From Brevinematia bacterium (GTDB taxonomy: Bacteria; Spirochaetota; Brevinematia; DTOW01), in NCBI GenBank assembly GCA_039630355.1, contig JBCNVF010000061.1, positions 1-33,107 of the forward strand: a stretch of 33,107 nucleotides of DNA. Reading direction: 5' to 3'. How positions within the stretch are numbered: position 1 is the stretch's first letter; every line of letters starts with the position of its first letter. Positions 1-8,036 of this stretch are shown here, one piece after another. The position numbers and the translations under genes are program-made. The notes under the pieces were generated by a model that saw nothing but the letters and a program-made list of their open reading frames with translations, did no database searches and was not told the DNA's origin.

Positions 1-107
1 GTAGAAGAATATAAGAGGACAACTTCCGCTATCTTTTTCCTGAGCTTGGATGAAAGGTCAAATAGAAAGTTTTTGATGAAGTGATTTATAGTTTTTCTGT
101 GATTCAT
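1..107 (-). CDS. 5' end of an unknown protein, cut by the window edge
   Basis: An open frame runs from ATG at 107 off the left edge without a stop, giving about 35 residues that begin MNHRKTINHF and are rich in Lys, Phe and Leu. A GGAGG ribosome site (complement of 113-117) lies five bases before the ATG, which makes the start convincing although the coding part is short. I do not recognise the family. The ribosome site is one arm of a strong inverted repeat (113-148), so translation may be controlled by RNA structure. Confidence 0.6.
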   Translation of the reverse strand, partial: MNHRKTINHFIKNFLFDLSSKLRKKIAEVVLLYSS

Positions 108-112
108 ATATT

Positions 113-148
113 CCTCCTTTTGCCTTTATTTTACGAGGCAAGAGGAGG
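113..148 (-). promoter_or_regulatory. Inverted repeat that sequesters a Shine-Dalgarno sequence
   Basis: The arms are 113-125 and 136-148, 13 bases each, with a 10-base loop. Read on the minus strand, CCTCCTCTTGCCT can pair with AGGCAAAAGGAGG with one A-C mismatch. The second arm contains the GGAGG ribosome site of the gene starting at 107. Neither side is followed by a T-run, so it does not look like a terminator. It resembles a translational attenuator or RNA thermometer; the function is inferred from geometry only. Confidence 0.55.
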
Positions 149-200
149 TTATTTCACTTTAATTTTTACCAAACTCCTCTACAAACTTCAGGTAAAAATA

Positions 201-229
201 TTGAAAACCTAACTTGCTAAGATTATAAT
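201..229 (+). promoter_or_regulatory. Sigma70-type promoter of the SagB-like gene
   Basis: TTGAAA (201-206) and TATAAT (224-229) are separated by 17 bases. Transcription would begin near 236, giving a leader of about 14 bases that holds an AAGG ribosome site (241-244) ahead of the ATG at 250. Confidence 0.65.
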
Positions 230-249
230 ACATCAAGAGTAAGGCAGAA

Positions 250-972
250 ATGGGGAGAAAAGTTATAACCTTTGCCACTATACTTGCTAGTCTTGTTCTA
301 TTTTCTATGTTTGAACATGCGTGGTCTAAAAATACAAAGCTAGATTCCACTGGAACCTCGGGAATTATTTCTCTACCTGCACCTAGGACCATTGGCAAAG
401 TCTCGGTTGAAGAAGCAATCAAGCTTAGGAGATCTGTAAGGGACTATACCAAGGAAGCTTTAAATTTACAGGAAGTTTCTCAGCTTCTATGGTCCGCCCA
501 AGGTATAACCGATCCTATCACTGGCTTTAGATCAGCACCATCTGCCGGAGCAACTTACCCCCTGGAGATTTATTTAATTGTGGGTAAGGAAGGAGTTGTA
601 GGTCTAGAGGAAGGAGTTTATCTCTACATTCCCCAAGGACATAAGTTGAAACATCTTGCAAAGGGAGACATAAGAAAAGAGCTAGCAATATCTGCTTTAG
701 GGCAAGCTTGGGTTGAAAAAGCACCCATTAGCATCGTTATCACCGCAATTTACGAAAGAACAACCCACAGATATGGTGAAAGAGGAATAAGGTATGTTCA
801 CATGGAAGTAGGACACGTTGGTCAAAATCTTCACCTTCAGGGAGTAGCCCTAGGGCTAGGAATGGTAATGGTTGGAGCTTTCTATGACGAACAAGTAAAA
901 AAGATACTTCAACTACCCAAAGAACAGCACCCACTATACATAATCCCAATAGGTCGCCCAAGAAGTAGATAA
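250..972 (+). CDS. Exported SagB/ThcOx-type nitroreductase-family dehydrogenase
   Basis: This 240-residue protein matches the stand-alone SagB/ThcOx branch of the FMN-dependent nitroreductase superfamily along its whole length. Visible motifs are RRSVRDYTKEAL (about residues 58-70), LSQLLWSAQGIT-like, APSAGATYPLEIY, ALGQAWVEKAPISIV, RYVHMEVGHVGQNL, a GLGMVMVGAF stretch and the terminal PIGRPRS. The first 27 residues form a typical signal peptide (basic GRK, hydrophobic core, AWS before cleavage), so the enzyme should act outside the cytoplasm. No thiazole/oxazole precursor peptide or YcaO cyclase gene is nearby, so I do not infer bacteriocin synthesis; the substrate is unknown. AAGG lies five bases before the ATG, behind a good promoter. 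A small membrane protein follows after 16 bases. Confidence 0.85.
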   Translation: MGRKVITFATILASLVLFSMFEHAWSKNTKLDSTGTSGIISLPAPRTIGKVSVEEAIKLRRSVRDYTKEALNLQEVSQLLWSAQGITDPITGFRSAPSAGATYPLEIYLIVGKEGVVGLEEGVYLYIPQGHKLKHLAKGDIRKELAISALGQAWVEKAPISIVITAIYERTTHRYGERGIRYVHMEVGHVGQNLHLQGVALGLGMVMVGAFYDEQVKKILQLPKEQHPLYIIPIGRPRSR

Positions 973-989
973 TGAAGAAGTAGATAAAA
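960..989 (+). repeat. 15-bp tandem duplication at a gene junction
   Basis: AAGAAGTAGATAA occurs at 960-972 and again at 975-987, a period of 15. The first copy carries the stop codon of the nitroreductase gene (TAA, 970-972); the second runs up to the ATG at 989 of the next gene. Confidence 0.75.
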
Positions 990-1198
990 TGAACTATTTC
1001 GCTCTACATTACTTGCTTGCAGATATAACTCTCATATTAATGATAATCTCAACTCTTTCAGGTATTACTTTACCCCTTGGTAGACTATTCAAATACCCCC
1101 GCAGGTGGTGGATACTAAATACAATCCTTCATATCGTCCTAAGTTTCATGGCACTAATTTCGTTCATGCTCACCTACTTCCTAGCCCCAAAAATATGA
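989..1198 (+). CDS. Small two-helix membrane protein of unknown function
   Basis: The 69-residue product has two predicted membrane helices (about residues 10-29 and 41-66) joined by a short basic loop with PLGRLFKYPRRWW. Histidines lie near the start of each helix (H7 and H48), which would fit a haem-binding hairpin, but two residues cannot prove that. It starts 16 bases after the nitroreductase stop, in the same direction and with no promoter between, so the two are probably co-transcribed; it could be a membrane partner or electron donor for that enzyme. The ribosome site is weak, and I recognise no family. Confidence 0.6.
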   Translation: MNYFALHYLLADITLILMIISTLSGITLPLGRLFKYPRRWWILNTILHIVLSFMALISFMLTYFLAPKI

Positions 1199-1224
1199 AC
1201 AAAAGTCAAAAATTTCCTAGTTTC

Positions 1225-1308
1225 ATACTTCTTACACAGTAAGCGCAAAAGTAAAAACAAAAATCCCTTCTTCCAACAACTAACTATAAATGCCAAACGG
1301 ACAGAAAC
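1225..1308. repeat. Possible fragment of the ~210-bp intergenic element
   Basis: The stretch AGTAAGCGCAAAAGT (from 1238) followed by AAATCCC, and then CCAAACGGA near 1293, resembles in order the right half of the element copy at 14340-14403 (AGTAAGCGAAAAGT, AATCCC, CCTAACGGA). The left half is not recognisable. This is a tentative match made by eye. Confidence 0.3.
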
Positions 1309-2181
1309 CTATTTAACACCAACTATCACCATTGAGCTTGTCAGTGTAAAATCACCAATCCTAAACTTACCAAGTAGGTGGTAAAAGAGCGTCTTGAGCA
1401 CTTTCACATACCGATATACACCTCTGGTATTAAGAAATGTTTTTGCCAATTTTGGAAACAAGTCAAACTCTACAGGATAAAACTCAAGTATTTTCCTATA
1501 ACCAAGGCCTCTAAGAAGATTCTTTAGAGTAGTATTTGAAAAGTAGTGTAAATGCCCAGGCAGGTAATAATGATACCTCCTACCCCAAAGCTTACTCTGC
1601 AATCCATTTATGTTAGCAGTCTGGATGAGCAACACTCCTCCCTTAGTATTAGAGTTATATATTTTCTTCATAACACTTAGAGGATCTTCAAGATGCTCCA
1701 CCACTTCAATCATCGTGATTATATCAAATCTCTCACTTCCCAGCTCAACTTCACCAACATCACCAACGAAAACTTCAATTCCCCTACTCCTTGCATAATT
1801 AGCAGAATACTCAGAAATCTCAATTCCATAAGGTTGAAGTCCTTTCATTCTAGCCCTCTCAAGAAATCCCCCGAAAGAACATCCTACATCTAAAATATTT
1901 ATAGGAGATCTAAGGTTCTCACGAGTATATATAGAGATAAGCTTATCAATTCTTCTATCCCAAACAAGGTGAGATCCCTTGATCTTTCTTTCGTCTAGAT
2001 AGGAATAACCGTTTTGTCCCGAATAGTAACCTTCAGTATAATAACTTTTTATCTCATCCTTTGTAGGAAATGGATAACGAAACAAAACTCCACAGGAGTT
2101 ACAAATAAAAACATCAAACTCATACCTTTTCGGCCTCAAAGCAAAAGATAGGTCGCTACTGCCACAGAGTTTGCAACCCAT
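1309..2181 (-). CDS. SAM-dependent methyltransferase with N-terminal zinc ribbon
   Basis: From the ATG at 2181 the protein has 290 residues (a TTG two codons upstream is also open). Cysteines C3, C6, C27 and C30 form two CxxC knuckles of a zinc ribbon. A class I methyltransferase domain follows: motif I ILDVGCSFGGF at about 96-106, the acidic residue ending strand 2 in YGIEIS, and the post-motif FDIITMIEVVEHLEDP. The order fits the Methyltransf_23 group, often found with surface polysaccharide or O-antigen genes, but no such cluster adjoins it here, so the acceptor is unknown. It is divergent from the TPR gene, whose start is about 100 bases away. No clear ribosome site or promoter is visible. 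Confidence 0.8.
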   Translation of the reverse strand: MGCKLCGSSDLSFALRPKRYEFDVFICNSCGVLFRYPFPTKDEIKSYYTEGYYSGQNGYSYLDERKIKGSHLVWDRRIDKLISIYTRENLRSPINILDVGCSFGGFLERARMKGLQPYGIEISEYSANYARSRGIEVFVGDVGEVELGSERFDIITMIEVVEHLEDPLSVMKKIYNSNTKGGVLLIQTANINGLQSKLWGRRYHYYLPGHLHYFSNTTLKNLLRGLGYRKILEFYPVEFDLFPKLAKTFLNTRGVYRYVKVLKTLFYHLLGKFRIGDFTLTSSMVIVGVK

Positions 2182-2259
2182 ACACAAATTCTCGGAAAAA
2201 CAAGCTCAGTTTAAAGCTTGATACTTTGATTTTGCTTTCTTGCTGTCTCAGAGATTTGT

Positions 2260-2265
2260 TATAAT
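2260..2265 (+). promoter_or_regulatory. -10 box of the TPR operon
   Basis: A perfect TATAAT sits 22 bases before the ATG at 2288, with AGGG (2274-2277) as ribosome site between. The -35 is poor (TTCTTG at 2238-2243, 16-base spacer). The position argues against the upstream TTG at 2240 being the start, because that codon would lie before the transcript begins. Confidence 0.45.
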
Positions 2266-2287
2266 TATCTTACAGGGTATACAGCAT

Positions 2288-5272
2288 ATGAGAAATGTCA
2301 TTACAACAGTTTATGTCATAGCTTTGGTTATAGTTCTCACATTATCAGTATATCCAACAGGTGATGAAAATCTATTCAAGATAGGAATAGGAGCCTTCAA
2401 AGACGAACTGTATATGGTAGCTGAATCTCAGTTTAAACTCATCGTTGAGCAGTATCCAAACAGTAGATACTTTCAAGACTCTCTTTACTATCTACTACTG
2501 TCTCAGTATTTTCAAAAAAAATACTCCGATGCTCTTAAAACAGTAGCTTTGATTGAGGGCAAGTATAGGTATATAAAACACTTTCCCAAAACCATTTACC
2601 TAAAGGGAAGAATTCTCTTTGATACTTCTGACTATAGGGGGGCTATAAAGTCTTTTGAAACCTATCTAAAAAACTATCCTATTGATGAAGATGCTCCTTA
2701 CTCTGGCTACTATATGGCAATGGCCTACTACCATCTCACTAACAGCGAAAGAGCTATACAGATACTAGAGGATCTTGAAAAATCCTACCCTAACGCTCCA
2801 ATAATTGAGGATATCAAGTTCAGAATCGCTAAGATATACTTTGAGTCTGAAAATCTAGATACATCTTATCTAAGATTTAAGGAATTTGAGAAGTCATACC
2901 CAAACTCAAAATTCTTTCCAGAAGTTCTGTATACCTTGGGAAAAATACTATTTCAGAAAGGAAGTAGCCCCAAGATTCAGACAAACCTTATATATGACTC
3001 TGGAGTGTATTTTCAGAGAGTTTCTGAGTTACAATCCTACTTAAAGCCGTATGCTACTTTTAATGCAGGAGTAGCATTTTTACTGATAGGTCAGTATGAA
3101 AGCGCAAAAGAGTTGTTTTCAAGATTAATTGACGAATTCTCCATATCCTCGGATCAAAACATCAAGGATATGGTCAACGAAGCAACCTATAACTTAGGTA
3201 AAATTTACCAAATACTGGGCGACTATGAAAACAGCATAAAGGCTCACAAAGCCTCAATTGCTCAAGGGGGTAAGTTTTCAACAAAGAGCGTTCTAGAGTT
3301 AGCAGAATTACTAAACTCCAGAGGAAACAGCGAAGAAGCTATCGGTATTTTATCTCAGCACACGAATTTTTCGGAGGTCCTGCTTAAATACTCTCTCTTG
3401 CTTCAGCAAAAAGATCCAGAGTCCTCCGAAGACATACTGTTCTCTCTCGCAACTTCTACCGACGTTGAGAAGAATACAAAAAACGAGGCAATAGTGGAAT
3501 TGTTAAAGCTTTTACTGAAAAAAGCAAAATACGAGGCAATAGTTTCCAACTTCAAAACCCTTCTTAAAAACTCAACTGATGAGTTCACAACAAGCTTTGT
3601 ATTCTTCTCACTAGGAGAAGCAAACTTAAATCTCAAGGACTATAGATCAGCTATCTCAGCCTACTCTCAGGTATCAGATCCTTCCCTTAAAGAAGATGCA
3701 ACGGAGGGTATAGCTTATGCTCATTACCTTTCCGAAAACTACACCCTAGCGATAAAGTCCTATAACAACCTACTTAACTCCCCAAAATACCAAGACAGAG
3801 CAAATTACCTAATAGGCGTGTGTTATGAAAAACTTAGAAAAACTGATGAAGCTAAGAAGCATTATTCTCAACTCGTAGCTAGCGGGAAAGACAGTAAGTA
3901 TGTTACCTCTGGTGTAATAAATTTAGGGTGGGTATACGTAAGAGAGAAAAATTTTGACGAAGCTATAAACCTAGTATCCAAGCACTTAAGCACAACTACC
4001 GAGATAGGTAGTTATGAATATCTTTCCGAAATACTTGCCTGGGCCTACGATGGTAAAGGTGACTATCTAAAGGCAATCGAAATTTTGAGAAAATTGGTGT
4101 TACTTAAGGAAGTATCAGACCTGCAGAAAGTTAGATACTATAGCTACATCTCTCTCTTCTACGAGAAAGGAGGTCAACTTAAAGAAGCATTAGATATTGT
4201 TGAAAAAGAACTTTTACCCCTAACCACTAGAAAGAATCTAACAAATCACACCGTTGACGGAATTGGAAGAGCTATAGAACTCTCAGTAAAGCTAAAAGAT
4301 AACAGTAGACTGAGCACCTACACTCTAGAACTTAAAACCAAGTATACCAACTTTCATAAATCCTACGAATACCTCTACAGGTATTCTGAATATTTATATA
4401 GTAACGAAAGATACAAAGAAGCTGGAGATGAATTTCTGTTTGTTGCTAGAAACTCACAGGATAGAAGCTTAAGTGATGAAGCTTACTTTTGGGGTGGCTG
4501 GGCATACTATAACGCAAATAGAATTCAGGATGCGGTAAATGTATTCAACGAATTTGTGAACAAATCAAGTAGTAGTAAAGTTGCAAGTGTTCTCCTAACA
4601 CTTGGAGATGTAATGGTTAATCAGAAGAAGTTTACAGAAGCAAGAAACTATTACCAAAGGATCGTAAACGAATTCAAAGGCACACCAGAATACAATGAAG
4701 CTGTTATAAGGCTATCTAAGATTTCCTCTCTTGCTAAAGCGGAAGATACTAAACAGCAAAAACCCAGTGTCCAACAGTCACAACCTCAACAACCTACCTA
4801 CCCCCAAATGTCTCCAACCAAACAGGAACAATTCCCACAGAAAAGCATAGAGGAGATAATATCATCTCTTGAGACCATAAGCAAGTCAAAGGATAGAGAA
4901 AGTGCCTCAAAGGCAAAATTTGAACTTGCTATGATATACAAATCTCAAAAGAATTACCAGAAAGCTATAGATCTATTACAAGAGATCACAGAAGAGGTTT
5001 ACAATGAAACCTCCGCCATGGCTCAATTTGAGATAGGCGAGATTCTAAGAATGAATGGAGATTACGGTAGAGCTTGGAAAGAATACATAAAGGTCATATA
5101 CATCTATAAAGACTACAAGGATGTGGTAGTTAAGGCTATGTATTACACGATATTCTGCTATATACAGATAAAAGAGTACGATCAGGCAAAAAAGCTTTAT
5201 GAGAAGATGCTAAGAGATTTCTACAAAAACCCCTGGACAGAAAAAGCTGAAGAGTTGATAAAAAAAATATAG
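2288..5272 (+). CDS. Large periplasmic TPR-repeat protein
   Basis: The start at 2288 gives 994 residues; AGGG lies ten bases upstream and the N-terminus then reads as a signal peptide (RNVITTVYVIALVIVLTLS). The rest is almost entirely helical tandem repeats of about 34-38 residues of TPR/Sel1 type, recurring as Y..A...F...I..YPNS or A....YNLGKIY. The first 200 residues resemble the outer-membrane lipoprotein and BamD/YbgF-like repeats. A Gln/Pro-rich linker at about 822-850 separates the main array from a C-terminal set of further repeats. No enzyme motif is visible. It is probably a scaffold in the envelope. It heads an operon with the epimerase-like gene, ten bases downstream, and pyrF. Confidence 0.75.
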   Translation: MRNVITTVYVIALVIVLTLSVYPTGDENLFKIGIGAFKDELYMVAESQFKLIVEQYPNSRYFQDSLYYLLLSQYFQKKYSDALKTVALIEGKYRYIKHFPKTIYLKGRILFDTSDYRGAIKSFETYLKNYPIDEDAPYSGYYMAMAYYHLTNSERAIQILEDLEKSYPNAPIIEDIKFRIAKIYFESENLDTSYLRFKEFEKSYPNSKFFPEVLYTLGKILFQKGSSPKIQTNLIYDSGVYFQRVSELQSYLKPYATFNAGVAFLLIGQYESAKELFSRLIDEFSISSDQNIKDMVNEATYNLGKIYQILGDYENSIKAHKASIAQGGKFSTKSVLELAELLNSRGNSEEAIGILSQHTNFSEVLLKYSLLLQQKDPESSEDILFSLATSTDVEKNTKNEAIVELLKLLLKKAKYEAIVSNFKTLLKNSTDEFTTSFVFFSLGEANLNLKDYRSAISAYSQVSDPSLKEDATEGIAYAHYLSENYTLAIKSYNNLLNSPKYQDRANYLIGVCYEKLRKTDEAKKHYSQLVASGKDSKYVTSGVINLGWVYVREKNFDEAINLVSKHLSTTTEIGSYEYLSEILAWAYDGKGDYLKAIEILRKLVLLKEVSDLQKVRYYSYISLFYEKGGQLKEALDIVEKELLPLTTRKNLTNHTVDGIGRAIELSVKLKDNSRLSTYTLELKTKYTNFHKSYEYLYRYSEYLYSNERYKEAGDEFLFVARNSQDRSLSDEAYFWGGWAYYNANRIQDAVNVFNEFVNKSSSSKVASVLLTLGDVMVNQKKFTEARNYYQRIVNEFKGTPEYNEAVIRLSKISSLAKAEDTKQQKPSVQQSQPQQPTYPQMSPTKQEQFPQKSIEEIISSLETISKSKDRESASKAKFELAMIYKSQKNYQKAIDLLQEITEEVYNETSAMAQFEIGEILRMNGDYGRAWKEYIKVIYIYKDYKDVVVKAMYYTIFCYIQIKEYDQAKKLYEKMLRDFYKNPWTEKAEELIKKI

Positions 5273-5282
5273 TAAAACGAGT

Positions 5283-6197
5283 ATGGTCATTTTTCTAACA
5301 GATGCTACCAACTTTATTGGTAAAAACATACTTGAAGAGTTACTAAGTAAAGGAGCAAAAGTTAAGGTTTTAGTTGACTCAGAAAAAAAGTCTTGGAAAT
5401 TCTTCCAAGGCTTTCTTGATAAACCCTACTACAAGAATCTAGAATTGGTCCACGGTAATGCAATGTTTCCCGAAAGCTACTCTGAACACCTTAAAGATGT
5501 AGATGTTGTTGTAAGCTTGAAAGGAACAAGCTTCAGGACTGTTTACAGAGAAAAGGTTTTTTGGAAACGAGAATATGAAATGACAAAGATCCTTGTTGAC
5601 GAAGCAGTAAAAAACAAAGTAAAGAAGTTTATTTATATCACCTCTTTAGGAATTCCCTGGGGGGCTAAATCTAAACTACTTTCCGCAAAGTATAAGGCAG
5701 AGAAATATGTAATAGAATTTTCAGATAACTGGGCGATAATAAGATCATCGTTGGTTATAGGCCCTGAAGGAGAGTTCACCAGATCCGTATTCTCAATGTT
5801 GAGAAGAGGAATAGTATTGATAGTAGGAGATGGAAAATACAGCATTAGACCAATTTCTGTAGCAACCATTTCAAATCTCGTTTCTCTTGTAGCAACGGAA
5901 AAAGGAATAGACAGAAAAGAGCTTAATGTAGTTGGACCTAAGGAATATGTCTACGAAGAGTTTATAGACACTTTCGCATCAATCGTTGGTAAAAAGAAAT
6001 ATCTGAAGTTTCATCTGCCAATTTCTACCGTCAAATTACTCGCTAAACTCTTCGGCAGACTTAGCTTTTCACCACTTAGCCTAAGTCAAATGGAACTAAT
6101 TGAAAAAGGTGGAAACATCTACTTTGATGTTACAGACAAACTCCCCGTGAAGAATATCCCAGTTGAAGAAGAGATAAAAAAACTAAAATATAGGTGA
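5283..6197 (+). CDS. NAD(P)-binding epimerase-like protein (NDUFA9-like extended SDR)
   Basis: The 304-residue protein has the Rossmann start of extended or atypical SDRs, but the usual GATGFIG is TDATNFIG here. Later landmarks fit the NmrA/NDUFA9-like group: VDVVVSLKGTS, KKFIYITSLGIPWG, KSKLLSAKYKAEKYV (the Tyr-x-x-x-Lys-like YKAEK), WAIIRSSLVIGPEG, and the VVGPKEYVYEEF segment. Relatives bind NAD(P) and act on sugars or quinones, or are structural; the substrate cannot be read from sequence. It starts ten bases after the TPR gene and ends six bases before pyrF's ATG, with the pyrF ribosome site overlapping its stop, so it is translated within that operon. Confidence 0.75.
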   Translation: MVIFLTDATNFIGKNILEELLSKGAKVKVLVDSEKKSWKFFQGFLDKPYYKNLELVHGNAMFPESYSEHLKDVDVVVSLKGTSFRTVYREKVFWKREYEMTKILVDEAVKNKVKKFIYITSLGIPWGAKSKLLSAKYKAEKYVIEFSDNWAIIRSSLVIGPEGEFTRSVFSMLRRGIVLIVGDGKYSIRPISVATISNLVSLVATEKGIDRKELNVVGPKEYVYEEFIDTFASIVGKKKYLKFHLPISTVKLLAKLFGRLSFSPLSLSQMELIEKGGNIYFDVTDKLPVKNIPVEEEIKKLKYR

Positions 6198-6202
6198 ATA
6201 AA

Positions 6203-6859
6203 ATGGTTGAAAATATAATAGTTGCGATAGACACTGTTAGTCTTAGTGAGTTTGAAAAGATCTTTTCAAAAGTGAAGAAAATCTTCAAGTGGTATAAGAT
6301 CCACTCCATATTTCTCAAGGAACATAAGAGTGTATGCAAAACTCTTAGAAATGAAAGCAAGAAGATTTTTCTTGATCTCAAGTTTTTTGATATACCTACT
6401 ACGGTAGAAAAACATATTGATGCAATATCGGGTTTTTGTGATATGTTCACAGTCCATTTGCTTTGTGGGAAGGTATGTCTAAAAAGAGTAGCCGAGGTAT
6501 CAAGAAGTGTTGGTATCACACCAGTAGGTGTAACAGTTCTCACTAGTTTCTCTGATAGTGATCTTAGTGAGATTGGAATAAACTCAAATGTTGTAGAGCA
6601 AGTCCTAAGACTTGTTGAACTAGGCATGAACTGCGGTATTGACCACTTCGTATGCTCTCCCAAAGAAATAGAGATTGTGAAAAAGGAGTTTGCGGATGCA
6701 AAACTTATAACTCCAGGAATAAGAATAACTGGACAGAGAGATGATCAAAAGAGGACAACAGGACCAAAAGAAGCCTTTGAGAAAGGTGCTAATTTCATAG
6801 TTATGGGAAGAGATCTTATAAGACTTGATGACCCTGAAGATATTTTCCTCTACCTCTAG
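6203..6859 (+). CDS. pyrF: Orotidine 5'-phosphate decarboxylase
   Basis: This enzyme makes UMP from orotidine monophosphate, the last step of pyrimidine synthesis. The core motif IFLDLKFFDIPTTV holds the catalytic Asp-x-Lys-x-x-Asp; VAIDTVS near the start supplies the first phosphate-loop Asp, and TPGIR, DDQKR and ANFIVMGRDLI give the phosphate-binding C-terminus. I chose ATG 6203 (218 residues) over GTG 6194, because AGGTGA at 6192-6197 is a good ribosome site five bases before it. It is third in an operon with a TPR and an epimerase-like gene, which is unusual company. carA lies elsewhere in the window, at 31336. The stop overlaps the stop of the convergent ptsH by sharing CTAG. Confidence 0.93.
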   Translation: MVENIIVAIDTVSLSEFEKIFSKVKKIFKWYKIHSIFLKEHKSVCKTLRNESKKIFLDLKFFDIPTTVEKHIDAISGFCDMFTVHLLCGKVCLKRVAEVSRSVGITPVGVTVLTSFSDSDLSEIGINSNVVEQVLRLVELGMNCGIDHFVCSPKEIEIVKKEFADAKLITPGIRITGQRDDQKRTTGPKEAFEKGANFIVMGRDLIRLDDPEDIFLYL

Positions 6860-7134
6860 TCATCATCATCCTCACCAAGCTTTTTATTCTCAATGAGATC
6901 TGTAAGTTTATCAATAACCTGTTGCTCGTCAATACCGTTTGCTATCACCTCTATCGTGTCTCCTGGCAAAATGTTGAGAATTATAAGCCCCAGAGTGCTC
7001 CTGGCATCTACAACATTGTCATCTTTTTTTATTTCTACCTTAGACCTAAAATCCTTAATTGCGTCATAAATTCTAACTGCAGGTCTCATGTGCACTCCAT
7101 ATTTCGCCTTTATCACAAACTTTTTCCTAATCAT
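6856..7134 (-). CDS. ptsH: HPr phosphocarrier protein, with both His15 and Ser46
   Basis: The 92-residue product aligns directly with HPr. GVHMRPA places the phospho-accepting histidine exactly at residue 15, and DARSTLGL places the regulatory serine exactly at 46, the residue phosphorylated by HPr kinase. The C-terminus has an extra acidic tail (GEDDDD). The start overlaps the stop of hprK (ATGA), so kinase and substrate are translationally coupled. No enzyme I or EII gene lies in the window. In other diderms with this arrangement HPr often serves regulation rather than sugar uptake; whether this holds here depends on the rest of the genome. Confidence 0.93.
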   Translation of the reverse strand: MIRKKFVIKAKYGVHMRPAVRIYDAIKDFRSKVEIKKDDNVVDARSTLGLIILNILPGDTIEVIANGIDEQQVIDKLTDLIENKKLGEDDDD

Positions 7135-8036
7135 ACTTTACCCTTTCGCCTTATGCGTTCATTTATTATAGCAGTTTCTATCAAGAATGCAATATTTCTA
7201 CCAGGTGTTACAGGAATTGTTCTTTTTGGTAATTTTATTCCTAAAACCTCGTAGGTTTCAATATTGTTTCCTATCCTATCCATTACGAAGTTACTGTCCC
7301 AATCAACAAGTTCTATAACCATATCTATCTCTTTACGGGGTATCGTAAAACCCGCACCAAACAATTCCTCAACATTTACCATCCCAATTCCTCTAACTTC
7401 AATCAGGTTTAAGCTTTCTCTAGAATAAGGAAAAGCAACAGCTCTATACCCCTCAGGATACCTTATCTTCTTCACGAGCACAATATCATCACAAACAAAC
7501 CTATGCTTTCTACTTAGAAGCTCAAGTCCAACTTCACTTTTACCTATACCACTTCTACCTATTATTAAAACCCCATACCCAAATATATCAAACATCCCAC
7601 CGTTAACTACAGTCCTTGGAGCAAGTTCATTGTTTAGAATAAGTTCTACCGAAAAAGTTAGTTGGTAAGTATCTAATGAGCTTACTATTATAGGAACCCC
7701 ACTCCGCCCCGCTATCTCCATAAACTCTTCTGGTAACCCCTTAAAATCCGAAACTATACAACACGGTATATCAAAGGAAAAAAACTTCTCTATATACCTC
7801 TTCTTCTCTTCATCTTTCTCTCTGTAGATGGTATCTATGTAAGCTTGCTCACCTTTTCCTATTATTTGCACTCTATCGTAAGCAAAGTTGTCAAAAAATC
7901 CAGCCAACGATAAACCAGGTCTGTTAGTAACACCAGATTTTATCTGCTTTTCCTCAGCTTTGTCCTCACCCACTATTATTGATAAATCAAGATTGTATTC
8001 ATTCTTAGCAATTTCCACAAATGACTTAACCTTCAT
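7131..8036 (-). CDS. hprK: HPr(Ser) kinase/phosphorylase
   Basis: This 301-residue bifunctional enzyme phosphorylates and dephosphorylates Ser46 of HPr. The N-terminal domain (1-130) is the variable sensor part. The kinase domain shows Walker A GRSGIGKSE at 159-167, the catalytic acidic pair DD at 182-183, and the family signature RGIGMVNVEELFG near 213-225, followed by the PVTPGRN stretch of the C-terminal active-site loop. One difference: the usual His-Gly before the P-loop (RxxxHG) is Asn-Gly here (N144). The start overlaps the hpf stop (ATGA), and the stop overlaps the ptsH start. Confidence 0.93.
   Translation of the reverse strand: MKVKSFVEIAKNEYNLDLSIIVGEDKAEEKQIKSGVTNRPGLSLAGFFDNFAYDRVQIIGKGEQAYIDTIYREKDEEKKRYIEKFFSFDIPCCIVSDFKGLPEEFMEIAGRSGVPIIVSSLDTYQLTFSVELILNNELAPRTVVNGGMFDIFGYGVLIIGRSGIGKSEVGLELLSRKHRFVCDDIVLVKKIRYPEGYRAVAFPYSRESLNLIEVRGIGMVNVEELFGAGFTIPRKEIDMVIELVDWDSNFVMDRIGNNIETYEVLGIKLPKRTIPVTPGRNIAFLIETAIINERIRRKGKV

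Noticed and set aside
2240-2287. TTG start for the TPR protein
   Set aside because: The extra codons cover the TATAAT and spoil the signal peptide; ATG 2288 has AGGG at a good distance.
6130-6663. 177-codon minus-strand open frame
   Set aside because: Antisense to the end of the epimerase-like gene and to pyrF, whose conserved motifs settle the true strand.
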